A DNA stretch of 64,000 nucleotides from the NCBI GenBank assembly GCA_030427585.1, contig JAUIBW010000004.1, positions 161,975-225,974 of the forward strand, in the 5' to 3' direction. The position numbers and the translations under genes are program-made. Under the pieces are notes generated by a model that made no database searches, was not told the origin of the DNA, and saw only the letters and a program-made list of their open reading frames with translations. Of this stretch, positions 35,701 through 43,883 are shown piece by piece; position 1 is the stretch's first letter, and each line of letters opens with the position of its first letter. The stretch comes from Bacteroidia bacterium. Its GTDB lineage: Bacteria > Bacteroidota > Bacteroidia > Flavobacteriales > Flavobacteriaceae.

Positions 35701-37542
35701 AGCCCCTTGATCATTGGATGTTAATGCAATATCCCCTATAGAAACTGGGAAATTTGCAACTTTTACTTCTCCCTTATATCCAAAATAGCCTACCTGAAAT
35801 ATAGGGGATTCGGTTTGTAATACCAGATCCTGAAAAGTGATCCCTTTAAAACTTACCGCTTTTTCTTTTTCCTGCTGATTATCCACTTCTTCTGCCGTAG
35901 ATGATACCGTTTCGTTCTCATTAATATCCGCAGAAATTGTCATATCCCCATGCAAAATGGCTTTGGGGCGAAAATTGCCATCTTTCACCCTTAATTCTAT
36001 AGCAGAATTAGGGGCAAGCCTGGCTTTAGCCTTCCAGATATTAAATTTGATTTCGTTTAGAGAGGATAAACGTAGCATAAATTCATCTTCTGAAATCAAT
36101 CCGGAATACGCCAGCCCTTTTCTTTTAACTTTTGTAGCATCTTTAGTTGTATCTTTTGCAGCATCGGTTACTTTATCCTGCAATTTGTCAGAAATCGGTA
36201 GCAAAATACGTCCATCAAAACTAGCACCTACAAACTTACTGGCTGCCAATTCTAAACCTAACTGATCTACAGACATGGCCCAAGCATTACTTTTGTTAGT
36301 TCTTCCCTCTGATAACGGAATGATATTATTAACCGCAAAATAACCTGATAACCCATAGTCATCAATAATCATATGATACGCCTCAAAAGATACACGTTGA
36401 TTTTTAGTGATACTCTCTTCGGTCTGAAAAGCTTCGGGCATACCTATCTTTAAGGACTCTACATAAAAACCTCTCCAACTTTCTACATTAGGGAATAAAA
36501 GTCCATTATCACGATAGAATTGTGGAAAATTGTTATGTAAGGTACGCCGGTCACTAAAATCAAAAATGGCTTTATTGACAGAGAACATAAATGCTTTGGG
36601 CATACTGGCCAATACAAAAGGGGATAAACTCACTTCGGCAACAATATCATTCCACCCCGAAGCTACCAATCCAAAATTACCGGTAACCCGGTTGGGGATT
36701 GTAATTGTTTTTCCATCTGCTCCTTGATAAGAACGAGTTTTTGGCATAGGTTCTCCATTAGCCCCTACAGGAAGGATCATATCCCTTGAGAATTGTACTT
36801 CTGCCTGTATCCCCAGTTCTTTTAAACCATCACAATCCATATTAAAATAGGTCAGGTTTTGTACATTTCCGGTATTTAGGTTCATACCACCTTTTAAGGT
36901 TAATAACCATTTACCGCCATTCCAGGGAATATGTACATCTCCTAAAAGTACTAGGTTTGCATCACCAATAATCCCACCTTTATGGGTCATTTTTAAATTA
37001 TTGGCACCAAAAAATAATTGAATACGGTTTCCGTCTTTATCGGTTTGTGGTATTGTAATACGGGCAAAGGCTGTAAATTCTATATATTGGGTGTTTACGG
37101 TGGCAGTAACAAGTCCTAGTTCTACTTTAACCCCATCATCATCATTCCCCTCTTCATCTTTTGGAGTATAGGTAATCCCTAATGGAAGAGTTTGAATATT
37201 TTCATTTCTAAAAGAGTCTACCCATTTGCCTTCTGCTTCAATCTGATCAAACATGGCAGCAACTTCTGCACGACTGGCCTGTATATCTTTACTCTGCTGA
37301 TATTCCTTTTCTAATAGTGAGTAGGTAAACTCTGGATGAGTAATGCCACTTTGTTCTGAAATCTCTAATGGAAATTGCTTCTCTACATCTTCCAGCATTA
37401 CAAATTTTGATGTAGAAGTTATTAGAGAAGAATTATGATGGGTAGTAGTAGAAAGCGTGTCTTTTTCTGTTTTAGGAAAGGCAAAAAGTGATATGGCCCA
37501 TAAAAATGACAACACAAGACTACAACGTAGTTTTATATCCAT
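32707..37542 (-). CDS. Giant exported beta-rich protein, first gene of the surface cluster
   Basis: I start it at the ATG at 37542, where a signal peptide begins (LRCSLVLSFLWAISLFAF); an upstream start at 37635 is less likely. 1611 residues. The N-terminal 100 residues are partly helical, and then follow more than 1000 residues of alternating amphipathic strands with many short Gly/Asn turns (for example ITITGFAGGAFYKM, FRGYAGGYYNLLGGLVKG), recalling a very large outer-membrane or surface beta structure. From about residue 1150 there are Ig/Fn3-like segments (FSMKVGEPIVIPEDEADKTY). I do not recognise a named family. As the first and largest gene of the tightly coupled cluster it may be its outer-membrane or scaffold component. 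Confidence 0.75.
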   Translation of the reverse strand: MDIKLRCSLVLSFLWAISLFAFPKTEKDTLSTTTHHNSSLITSTSKFVMLEDVEKQFPLEISEQSGITHPEFTYSLLEKEYQQSKDIQASRAEVAAMFDQIEAEGKWVDSFRNENIQTLPLGITYTPKDEEGNDDDGVKVELGLVTATVNTQYIEFTAFARITIPQTDKDGNRIQLFFGANNLKMTHKGGIIGDANLVLLGDVHIPWNGGKWLLTLKGGMNLNTGNVQNLTYFNMDCDGLKELGIQAEVQFSRDMILPVGANGEPMPKTRSYQGADGKTITIPNRVTGNFGLVASGWNDIVAEVSLSPFVLASMPKAFMFSVNKAIFDFSDRRTLHNNFPQFYRDNGLLFPNVESWRGFYVESLKIGMPEAFQTEESITKNQRVSFEAYHMIIDDYGLSGYFAVNNIIPLSEGRTNKSNAWAMSVDQLGLELAASKFVGASFDGRILLPISDKLQDKVTDAAKDTTKDATKVKRKGLAYSGLISEDEFMLRLSSLNEIKFNIWKAKARLAPNSAIELRVKDGNFRPKAILHGDMTISADINENETVSSTAEEVDNQQEKEKAVSFKGITFQDLVLQTESPIFQVGYFGYKGEVKVANFPVSIGDIALTSNDQGAAIGFDLMINLMGKESKGFAAKARLGIFCKFREENRKQRWKYDRIDLSEIHIKANMGAIQLEGGLTLMNNDPEYGDGFSAYITGTFGSFGPISCKAIFGKKEFRYWYVDASVHGLMIQAGPITITGFAGGAFYKMTKRPGGNITEFSPSGLSYIPNKSTSLGVKAMVFGSIGSETAVAVGAGFEIEFNTKGGVNRLGFFGEASIMKAFDIPNPVGKLTEKLGDMANNELVNKVMDSKAGKTFLDKADMEYEAELSLAASISAKLGMEFDFVNKSFHAQLDIFVNVGGGIVQGRASGGRAGWGVVHISPDEWYMHMGTPTDRLGLKMGIGSFSIETGGYFMVGDRIPGSPPPPPEVAEILGVDAEQLDYMRDLNALGEGRGFAFGADFKIDTGDLNFLILYARFQAGVGFDIMLKDYGEARCVNTGDQVGIDGWYANGQSYAYLQGEMGINIKLFFVRKKIPIIKGGAAILMQGKGPNPFWFRGYAGGYYNLLGGLVKGRFRFKVTIGKECELENAAPLGGIKMIADLTPKEGTDEVDVFAAPQATFSMKVGEPIVIPEDEADKTYKVILEKFRVLDANGKEVPGELEWSYMKDRATFYSEDILTPDTQHKVEVEVSFQEKIDGIFKTIMVDGKKAIETETRSFVTGQAPDHIPLHNILYAYPVIDQKQYYRDEYKNGYIQLRRGQDYLFDDSQWKSEIVITDETGKVQQPQFSYNTAANEVQYALPRLDKETRYQYQIVSLPKQGGSSVTNSSSTRTTNLDANNTVQVTTQTADNVSQEGSIERLGYEFSSSKYNTFVDKIKSISVTDHLWSTTLSSDIVYLVSNIKPHEGFEILEIAGSKYTEHTPLVHVEATLADTYFTQDIDPVLYTVYPENGPYLLKRDITQYGFRPKKAIPVLSFYRTGLENQSHSALLATSFPYRYNLPLTYYMDFRDIENQVLNDYVDGRLKRPDSLLSILDNRYLYMRSGKYMISLYYTLPGSKKTTKANYVFKHTNTMR

Positions 37543-38528
37543 ATAGGCTTTATTTTGAGGCGTTTGGGTTTGCAATGGTACAAATTTTAAAACAATTGTT
37601 AATACTATCTTAATTCTGCTTGATTGCAACAGCAAACTTATAGTTTATCTTGTTGATAATCAATACATATAATAGGGGGAAAACACCCTGTGTCTTTGAA
37701 AAACATAATGCATATATCGATGGCTTTCCATAATAAGAATAGGCTCGATTCATAGTTAAACACCTAGCTATCAAATCATTATTTTGTTTTTACGTTCTTG
37801 TAAAAGTGTTTTTTACCTGTTTTTGAAATAAAAAAATATTTTGTTGGTCTTTTTCCTCCTTTATGTTTTGGGTATACATCTATTAGTCACAATTTCAATC
37901 TATATGCTGCAATAATAAACTTTACCAGTTTCATTTTTCGGAACTGGGAGTTTTTTATTATTTTTTTCTAATGAATTAACTGAATAAATAAATCGCAAAA
38001 TTATGGTTTTACCATATTTCATCTCTACGGAAATCCGTAACACTGTTTTTTTTCAAAATTTCAGAGTTTCAAAGAATTTGAGACTCCAAGTTTTAACTTC
38101 TGACTTCTAACTCTTGTACTTTAATTATTTTACATTCTTTTGTTTCAATTATAGAATTGAGATTTTTTTAGACAAGCGCATACTAGCTTCGTAGTGTACT
38201 ACCTATTTGATTAGAAGTACTAGTCTTTAAGGAGTTTTTAGAAACTACTCCCATTTTTCATCATTGGGCAGGGAGGGTCTAACAGATTGTAAAAAATTCT
38301 TGAATTATTATTTGTATTTAATAAAAGCTTTATCGTATGCTTTAACTTCTCTAATAAATGTGCGTTTATTTAGTTTCTTGGCATGGTAGACAAATATTTT
38401 TGGGCTATTGCTGTGCTAGACATTTTTAGAACTTTATACCTTCCTTTCCATATATCATTTCTAACTATCCAAATAATTTAGTTTTTTTTAACATTTTGTG
38501 TGTATATTATTTGGTACGTTTGTCTGTT
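37543..38528. other. 986-base AT-rich intergenic region upstream of the surface cluster
   Basis: No convincing gene on either strand. It should hold the promoter of the minus-strand surface cluster and that of the plus-strand gene at 38529. Two structures are visible: a hairpin CCAGTT/AACTGG at 37925-37947 followed by a T run, and a perfect palindrome at 38026-38039. No match to a full TAnnTTTG promoter with proper -33 spacing was found by eye. Confidence 0.5.
38026..38039. promoter_or_regulatory. Perfect palindrome TACGGA-AA-TCCGTA
   Basis: A 14-base perfect inverted repeat with 6-bp arms, about 490 bases upstream of both flanking genes. Candidate operator; the binding protein is unknown. 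Confidence 0.35.
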
Positions 38529-38834
38529 ATGAAAATTGGGGGGCTAAAAAATTATATCACTTATATTTTTATTGTCATTTTCCTTTCTCTGAAAGTGGCA
38601 GGTCTGCACTTATTGACTCATGATGATGATGGTATAGAACATTGTGAAATATGTGATCTAGTTTCTATAACCAATTTTACTCCCGCTGCTGTTAGTGACA
38701 ATACTCAAAGTAATGTTTGTAGCACTTTTGAATTCTATACCCAAAAAAATGTAATACGTCACTACAACTTCGTTTATAGTAGTGATATACATATTACAAA
38801 TCTATTTTCGAGACCTCCTCCTTTTTTAGTATAG
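38529..38834 (+). CDS. Small exported/membrane protein with His-Cys motif
   Basis: I start it at the ATG at 38529 (101 residues) because a hydrophobic segment follows at once: NYITYIFIVIFLSLKVAG. Immediately after comes HLLTHDDDGIEHCEICDL, a cluster of three His, four acidic residues and a CxxC pair that looks metal-binding. The remainder is unremarkable, ending RPPPFLV. Proteins of this shape are found just ahead of TonB-receptor and metal-transport genes in Flavobacteriia, from memory. It lies upstream of an ABC ATPase and a siderophore-type receptor, though 396 bases away, which supports a metal-related role without proving it. Confidence 0.6.
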   Translation: MKIGGLKNYITYIFIVIFLSLKVAGLHLLTHDDDGIEHCEICDLVSITNFTPAAVSDNTQSNVCSTFEFYTQKNVIRHYNFVYSSDIHITNLFSRPPPFLV

Positions 38835-39230
38835 TTGTTTCACTCTATTTTCATTTTTAACGGTTAAACTCTTTCTTTTAAGCGATTACTTATCGGGTTT
38901 TATACTTGCAAATTTTCTTAAATAAATGAAATGATGCTTCCTATAAATGCCCGTTCTAATATCCTTACATGATAGTTCGGTTTGTGTTTTCATAAACTCT
39001 GACTTTCTTCTGTTAACTCATGTTTTTTAGGGTCAAAAACTTAACGATTTCTAATTTTAAGTACTCTAATTAGGCTGTAATTCTATATAATCATAAAGGT
39101 TATAAACATTTTGATATAAGGAATAGTTATCCTCTTATTTAAAATCTCAGTTTAGTTACTACCACTTAAGATTATACCTCTATTTATTAATACGATCTCT
39201 TTTTAGAGATACAATAATACTTTAAACACA
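38835..39230. other. 396-base intergenic region before the ABC-transporter operon
   Basis: No gene seen. Close to the downstream ATG there is an inverted repeat ATCTCT-TTTT-AGAGAT at 39195-39210 that could be an operator or a weak hairpin. The rest is AT-rich without recognisable signals. Confidence 0.4.
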
Positions 39231-39926
39231 ATGCTTATCGCAAAAAACTTGTCAAAAACTTACAATGGAAAAAAAGCAGTAAACAATGTTTCTTTTCAAG
39301 TAGAACAAGGTTCTATCTTCTGTCTCCTTGGTCAAAACGGAGCCGGAAAAACCACAACCATAAATCTATTTCTTGGCTTTATAAAACCAGATAGTGGGCA
39401 AATCTTAATTGATAATGAAGAAATTCAATCCAATGCTATTTCTATCAAAGAAAAAACAGCCTATATCCCAGAGACAGTCCAGCTATATGGAAATTTATCA
39501 GGAATAGAGAACTTAGATTTTTTCAGTCGTTTGGCAGGGTATAAATATCCTCACGAAAAACTGCAGGAATTTTTGACTAAAGCTGGCTTACAGGAAGAAG
39601 CTCATCTACAATATCTATCCACTTATTCTAAAGGAATGCGTCAAAAAGTGGGTATTGCAGTTGCAGTTGCCAAAAATGCTGATGTAATTTTTATGGACGA
39701 ACCCACATCTGGTCTTGACCCTAAGGCATCGGCCGAATTTACTACAACTTGTAAAGAACTCGCTAAAGAAGGTAAAACCATATTCATGGCTACACATGAT
39801 ATATTTAACGCAGTACATGTAGGTACTACTATCGGAATTATGAAAGAAGGCTCTCTGGTTCAACAAATTAAAACAAGCGGAATTGATGCCAACCAACTAA
39901 AAGAATTGTATTTAGAAACCATTTAA
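39231..39926 (+). CDS. ABC transporter ATP-binding protein
   Basis: 231 residues, the standard length of an ABC-2-type ATPase. Walker A is GQNGAGKTTT (about residues 35-44). The signature motif is degenerate, YSKGMRQKVGIAVAVA, as usual for ABC-2 type exporters. Walker B is VIFMDEPTSGLDP, followed by the D-loop and an H-switch ATHDIF. It would energise the two DUF3526 permeases downstream. It is the first gene of a four-gene plus-strand operon: the TonB receptor starts 9 bases later. Confidence 0.93.
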   Translation: MLIAKNLSKTYNGKKAVNNVSFQVEQGSIFCLLGQNGAGKTTTINLFLGFIKPDSGQILIDNEEIQSNAISIKEKTAYIPETVQLYGNLSGIENLDFFSRLAGYKYPHEKLQEFLTKAGLQEEAHLQYLSTYSKGMRQKVGIAVAVAKNADVIFMDEPTSGLDPKASAEFTTTCKELAKEGKTIFMATHDIFNAVHVGTTIGIMKEGSLVQQIKTSGIDANQLKELYLETI

Positions 39927-39935
39927 AATTACCCC

Positions 39936-42437
39936 ATGAAAAAAGAGATTTTAATTATTTTATTTGCCATTGTTTGGCAACAAAGTTTTTCTCAGATCAA
40001 TATTAAAGGTAAAATTGTTGATATCGAACAAGGTGTTATTCCAGGCACCACTATTTCCTTTACTATCGGAGATAAAAAGGAAGGAACTATTTCTAATGAA
40101 AACGGAGAATTCAACTTTGTTTTACAAGAAACAGGAACTTATGAAGTAAAGATCAGTTATGTTGGTTTTAATTCTATTACCAAAACGTATGATTTTCTAG
40201 AAAATAAAGAATATGACCTTGGTATAATAACACTAAAAGATGATATTCAGCAACTTCAAACCGTAGAAGTAGTAGGGCGTACAAAACGAGATTACAATAG
40301 TGATTATTCATTTTCTGCTACTAAAATAGCCATTGCGAACAAAGAATTACCTCAGGCTATAGCCTCTGTAACAAAGGAACTGATTGCCGATAGGCAAGCC
40401 TTTCATTTAGCAGATGCCGTAAAAGTCGTTAGTGGCGTTAGCCCATCTAGTTTTTATAATCAATATAATATAAGAGGTATAAGTCAAAACGAAGAAGGGC
40501 AGATCATTAATGGTATGCGTACTCGGCAGTTTTATTTCTTACAACCCCTCACCTCAAATATAGAAAGAGTAGAAGTGATAAAAGGGCCTGCCAGTGCAAC
40601 TTTTGCCAGTGTTGATCCCGGTGGAAGTATTAATATGGTTACTAAAAAACCTTTATCGGTAGATAGAAAAGAAGTAAGCTTGAGTGTGGGTAGTTTTAGT
40701 ACTATGAGAGGGACCTTAGATTTTACAGGGCCACTTAACGAATCAAAAACATTGCTATATCGTATCAATGGAGCCTACCAAACGGCACAATCTTACCGTG
40801 ATTTAGTAAGCAATAAATCAATCTTACTATCGCCATCGTTCAGTTATATCCCGAACAAAAAAACCGCTATCAATGTAGAGTTCATTTTTAATAACATGAA
40901 TGGTAATCTAGACCGTGGTCAACCTATTTTTGGTGCTGTAGCGGGACAAACCAATCTTAATAGCACACCTATAAGCCTTAATTTAGGGGCTTCTAGTGAT
41001 TTTTTCAAATCAAAGGAAGTAATTATTATGGGAAATATTTCTCATAAGTTCAGTTCTAATATCACTTTCAATACTTCCTATATGAAACAAACCTGGACCG
41101 AAGATTTACAAGAGCATCGTACTACAAATACATTTGCTGTAGATATTGCAAACGAACCTATTCCTAGCTTGGTCGCTATGCGATTTGTACAACGAAAGCA
41201 GTTTTGGAGCATTGATAATGTGAACAGTTATTTCAATTTTGATTTCAAAACAGGATCGATAGATCACAAATTATTGGTTGGATATGATTTGCACTACTGG
41301 AAAAAACTTAAAGGAGGTGGTCAAAACTCAGCGCGAGGGTATTTATTAAATGATGGTAGTGTTACCAGGTCTTTTGAACCAGCAAATGCATCAGATTATC
41401 AAACCATTACTATTGAGGGGCGTACATTACCCAAACCTAATGTCAACCATTTTGATTTGGCAAACCCATCATACACTATACAAAATATTCAGGATTATAC
41501 CATCAATTCGCGTATTGCAGTTCCTTCTGCATTGACCATGAGTAACGCTGTATATATCCAGGAGCAGTTGAAATGGAACAAGTTCTCTCTATTATTGAGT
41601 TTAAGAAATGAATGGTTTGAAGATATAACTCATTATAAAGCAACTAATGAATCTTCTTTTACAAACCAAAGGCTTCTTCCTAGAATAGGTATTACTTATG
41701 CCATAAATAATAACATTAACGTATATGGAACTTACCTAGAAGGTTTCCAACCGCAATCTAACACTGTAACCTTACTACCAAGTACGGGTCAGTTTTTTTG
41801 GGCCGACGAATCGGCTTCGCGATTTAAACCTTTGATTTCTGATTTAAAAGAGATAGGGATGAAAGCTGATTTGTTTAATAAAAAGATAACGATGAACATG
41901 GCTATCTACGAAATTAATCAAAAGAACATTCTAATGAGTGCCAATGATCCATCACAACCTGATTTATTGGTACAACGTGGAGCCGATCGTAGTAGAGGAT
42001 TTGAGTGGGATATGGCAGGCTACTTACTACCCAATTGGCAAATAAATGCTTCTTACAGTTATATCGATGCAATTATCGTAACCGATGCCAATACCGCCTT
42101 GGAAGGTGCCAGAAAAGAGAACGTACCAAAACATAGTGCTAATCTGTGGACACGTTACAACTTCGACAATGGGTCTATATTAAGAGATTTGGGTATTGGG
42201 TTTGGTGTACAACATCAAGGAAGTAAAGTACCCTGGTTTACACGTGATTTCGAAGTGCCTGCTTCTACTATTTTTGATGCAGCACTGTATTATACTCCTA
42301 CTAAAAGTAATCTACAAGTAGCTATAAATGTGGGTAATTTATTCGATGAAACATATTGGTTGGGTGCACAAACATATACGCGTTTGTTTCCTGGAGCTCC
42401 CAGAAACATAACGCTTACAACAACTTATAAATTCTAA
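39936..42437 (+). CDS. Siderophore-type TonB-dependent receptor
   Basis: 833 residues. Signal peptide ends near QQSFSQ. Residues about 20-105 are a carboxypeptidase-regulatory-like (CarboxypepD_reg) domain (KGKIVDIEQGVIPGTTISF). The plug domain follows at about 120-260 with NIRGISQNEEGQIINGMRTR and IERVEVIKGPASATFASVDP, typical of the siderophore receptor branch. The 22-strand barrel makes up the rest, ending in YTRLFPGAPRNITLTTTYKF with a terminal Phe. It imports a ligand, probably a ferric siderophore, across the outer membrane with TonB energy. Being sandwiched between an ABC ATPase and its permeases is unusual for a receptor. Confidence 0.9.
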   Translation: MKKEILIILFAIVWQQSFSQINIKGKIVDIEQGVIPGTTISFTIGDKKEGTISNENGEFNFVLQETGTYEVKISYVGFNSITKTYDFLENKEYDLGIITLKDDIQQLQTVEVVGRTKRDYNSDYSFSATKIAIANKELPQAIASVTKELIADRQAFHLADAVKVVSGVSPSSFYNQYNIRGISQNEEGQIINGMRTRQFYFLQPLTSNIERVEVIKGPASATFASVDPGGSINMVTKKPLSVDRKEVSLSVGSFSTMRGTLDFTGPLNESKTLLYRINGAYQTAQSYRDLVSNKSILLSPSFSYIPNKKTAINVEFIFNNMNGNLDRGQPIFGAVAGQTNLNSTPISLNLGASSDFFKSKEVIIMGNISHKFSSNITFNTSYMKQTWTEDLQEHRTTNTFAVDIANEPIPSLVAMRFVQRKQFWSIDNVNSYFNFDFKTGSIDHKLLVGYDLHYWKKLKGGGQNSARGYLLNDGSVTRSFEPANASDYQTITIEGRTLPKPNVNHFDLANPSYTIQNIQDYTINSRIAVPSALTMSNAVYIQEQLKWNKFSLLLSLRNEWFEDITHYKATNESSFTNQRLLPRIGITYAINNNINVYGTYLEGFQPQSNTVTLLPSTGQFFWADESASRFKPLISDLKEIGMKADLFNKKITMNMAIYEINQKNILMSANDPSQPDLLVQRGADRSRGFEWDMAGYLLPNWQINASYSYIDAIIVTDANTALEGARKENVPKHSANLWTRYNFDNGSILRDLGIGFGVQHQGSKVPWFTRDFEVPASTIFDAALYYTPTKSNLQVAINVGNLFDETYWLGAQTYTRLFPGAPRNITLTTTYKF

Positions 42438-42441
42438 ATCT

Positions 42442-43881
42442 ATGAGAAAGTCAGTAATCATATTATTTGCCAAACAATTATGGCAAACTACCTTTAGATC
42501 CAAAGTATTGCATATTACTATGGTTTTGGTGACTATTTTAATTGCATTTGCTGCCTATAGCGGATGGGATAATTACAATACTCAAAACCGTATTCGTAAT
42601 TTTTATCAGGAAGAAGCCAGGCATAGCTGGGAGAGCAACCCAGATAAGCATCCACATCGCATGGCACACTATGGTTCTTTTGCTTTTCGCCTAAAACACA
42701 AACTAAGCCTGTTTGATTTTGGAATGGAAAATTATACAGGGAATGCTGTTTTTTTAGAAGCTCATAAACAAAATACCATAAATTTCTCAGAAGCAAGCCT
42801 TTCTACCGGCTTGCTTCGCTTTGGAGAAGTGAGTTTAGCTATGTTGTTAAAAATCATCTTTCCATTGCTTATTTTCTATTTAGGATTTGGAGCTTTAGCT
42901 AGCGAAAGAGAAAATAACACCTTAAAAATAATGATTAATCAAGGAGCAACCTGGTCAGAAATATTTTTTGGTAAATCTCTTGGGTTAATGAGTCTAGCTA
43001 TGTTTTTCTTTGTTCCCGTAATCATAATTACTCTGTTATTTATGTTTTTGGCAGAGGGTAATGCGATAACATCTTCTGAATTACTAAGATATTTTATATT
43101 GATATTAAGTTATATACTGTTTTTTGGTATTATTAGTAGTATTACCATTCTAATTTCTGCAATGAGTAAAACTGCTAAAGATTCTTTGATAAAACTCTTA
43201 GGAATCTGGCTCTTCTTTATCATCATACTTCCCAAAACACTTCAAGCTTTTGGGCATTACCTTTACCCTACTCCCTCAAAAATAGAATTCGAATCTATTG
43301 TAGAAAATGATTTGATAAAAGAAGGGGATAGTCATAATCCCGATGATATTCATTATAAAGCTATTAAAGACTCTGTACTTCTGGCAAATAATGTTGAATC
43401 TGTAGATCAATTACCTTTTAACTATGGAGGTTTTATTATGAGTCAAAGCGAAAAAATCAGTGCTTCAATTTATAATCAGCATCTAAATGATTTATTAACT
43501 ACATATAAAAGTCAAAATGCTATCGAAAGGTTCTCTGCTATACTCAACCCATATACTGCAATAAAACATATTTCTATGGCTTTTTCGGGAACTGATTTCG
43601 CTTCTTATATTAATTTTCAGCATCAGGCAGAGCACTATCGTTATCGACTTGCGCAAGAAATGAATTCGCTACAAATGAAATTCATTCCAAACAAAAAAAC
43701 AGATACCCCTAGTGTTATAGACAAGAGTCATTGGGAAGCATTTCCTGATTTCAAATATGATCATTTACCTGTATTATCTATTCTAAAAAATGAAGCGCTA
43801 TCTATTTTATCTTTAATTCTTTGGAGTATTCTTTCTATTATAATCGTGAAAAAAATATCTCAAAAAACAAAAGTCTTATAA
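42442..43881 (+). CDS. ABC-2 type permease, DUF3526 family (first)
   Basis: 479 residues, 6-7 membrane helices with a large external loop between the first two. Marker sequences of the DUF3526 family are ESNPDKHPHRMAHYGSFAF and FDFGMENYTGNAVFLEAH, followed by a FGALASERENNTLKIM segment typical of ABC-2 permeases that contact the ATPase. It starts 4 bases after the receptor stop and the next permease starts 2 bases after its own stop. The pair probably forms a heterodimeric channel driven by the ATPase at 39231; the substrate is unknown. Confidence 0.85.
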   Translation: MRKSVIILFAKQLWQTTFRSKVLHITMVLVTILIAFAAYSGWDNYNTQNRIRNFYQEEARHSWESNPDKHPHRMAHYGSFAFRLKHKLSLFDFGMENYTGNAVFLEAHKQNTINFSEASLSTGLLRFGEVSLAMLLKIIFPLLIFYLGFGALASERENNTLKIMINQGATWSEIFFGKSLGLMSLAMFFFVPVIIITLLFMFLAEGNAITSSELLRYFILILSYILFFGIISSITILISAMSKTAKDSLIKLLGIWLFFIIILPKTLQAFGHYLYPTPSKIEFESIVENDLIKEGDSHNPDDIHYKAIKDSVLLANNVESVDQLPFNYGGFIMSQSEKISASIYNQHLNDLLTTYKSQNAIERFSAILNPYTAIKHISMAFSGTDFASYINFQHQAEHYRYRLAQEMNSLQMKFIPNKKTDTPSVIDKSHWEAFPDFKYDHLPVLSILKNEALSILSLILWSILSIIIVKKISQKTKVL

Positions 43882-43883
43882 CT

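Noticed and set aside
37925..37947. Hairpin CCAGTT/AACTGG with T run as a terminator
   Set aside because: No plus-strand gene ends upstream of it; the stem is only 6 bp, so it may be incidental.
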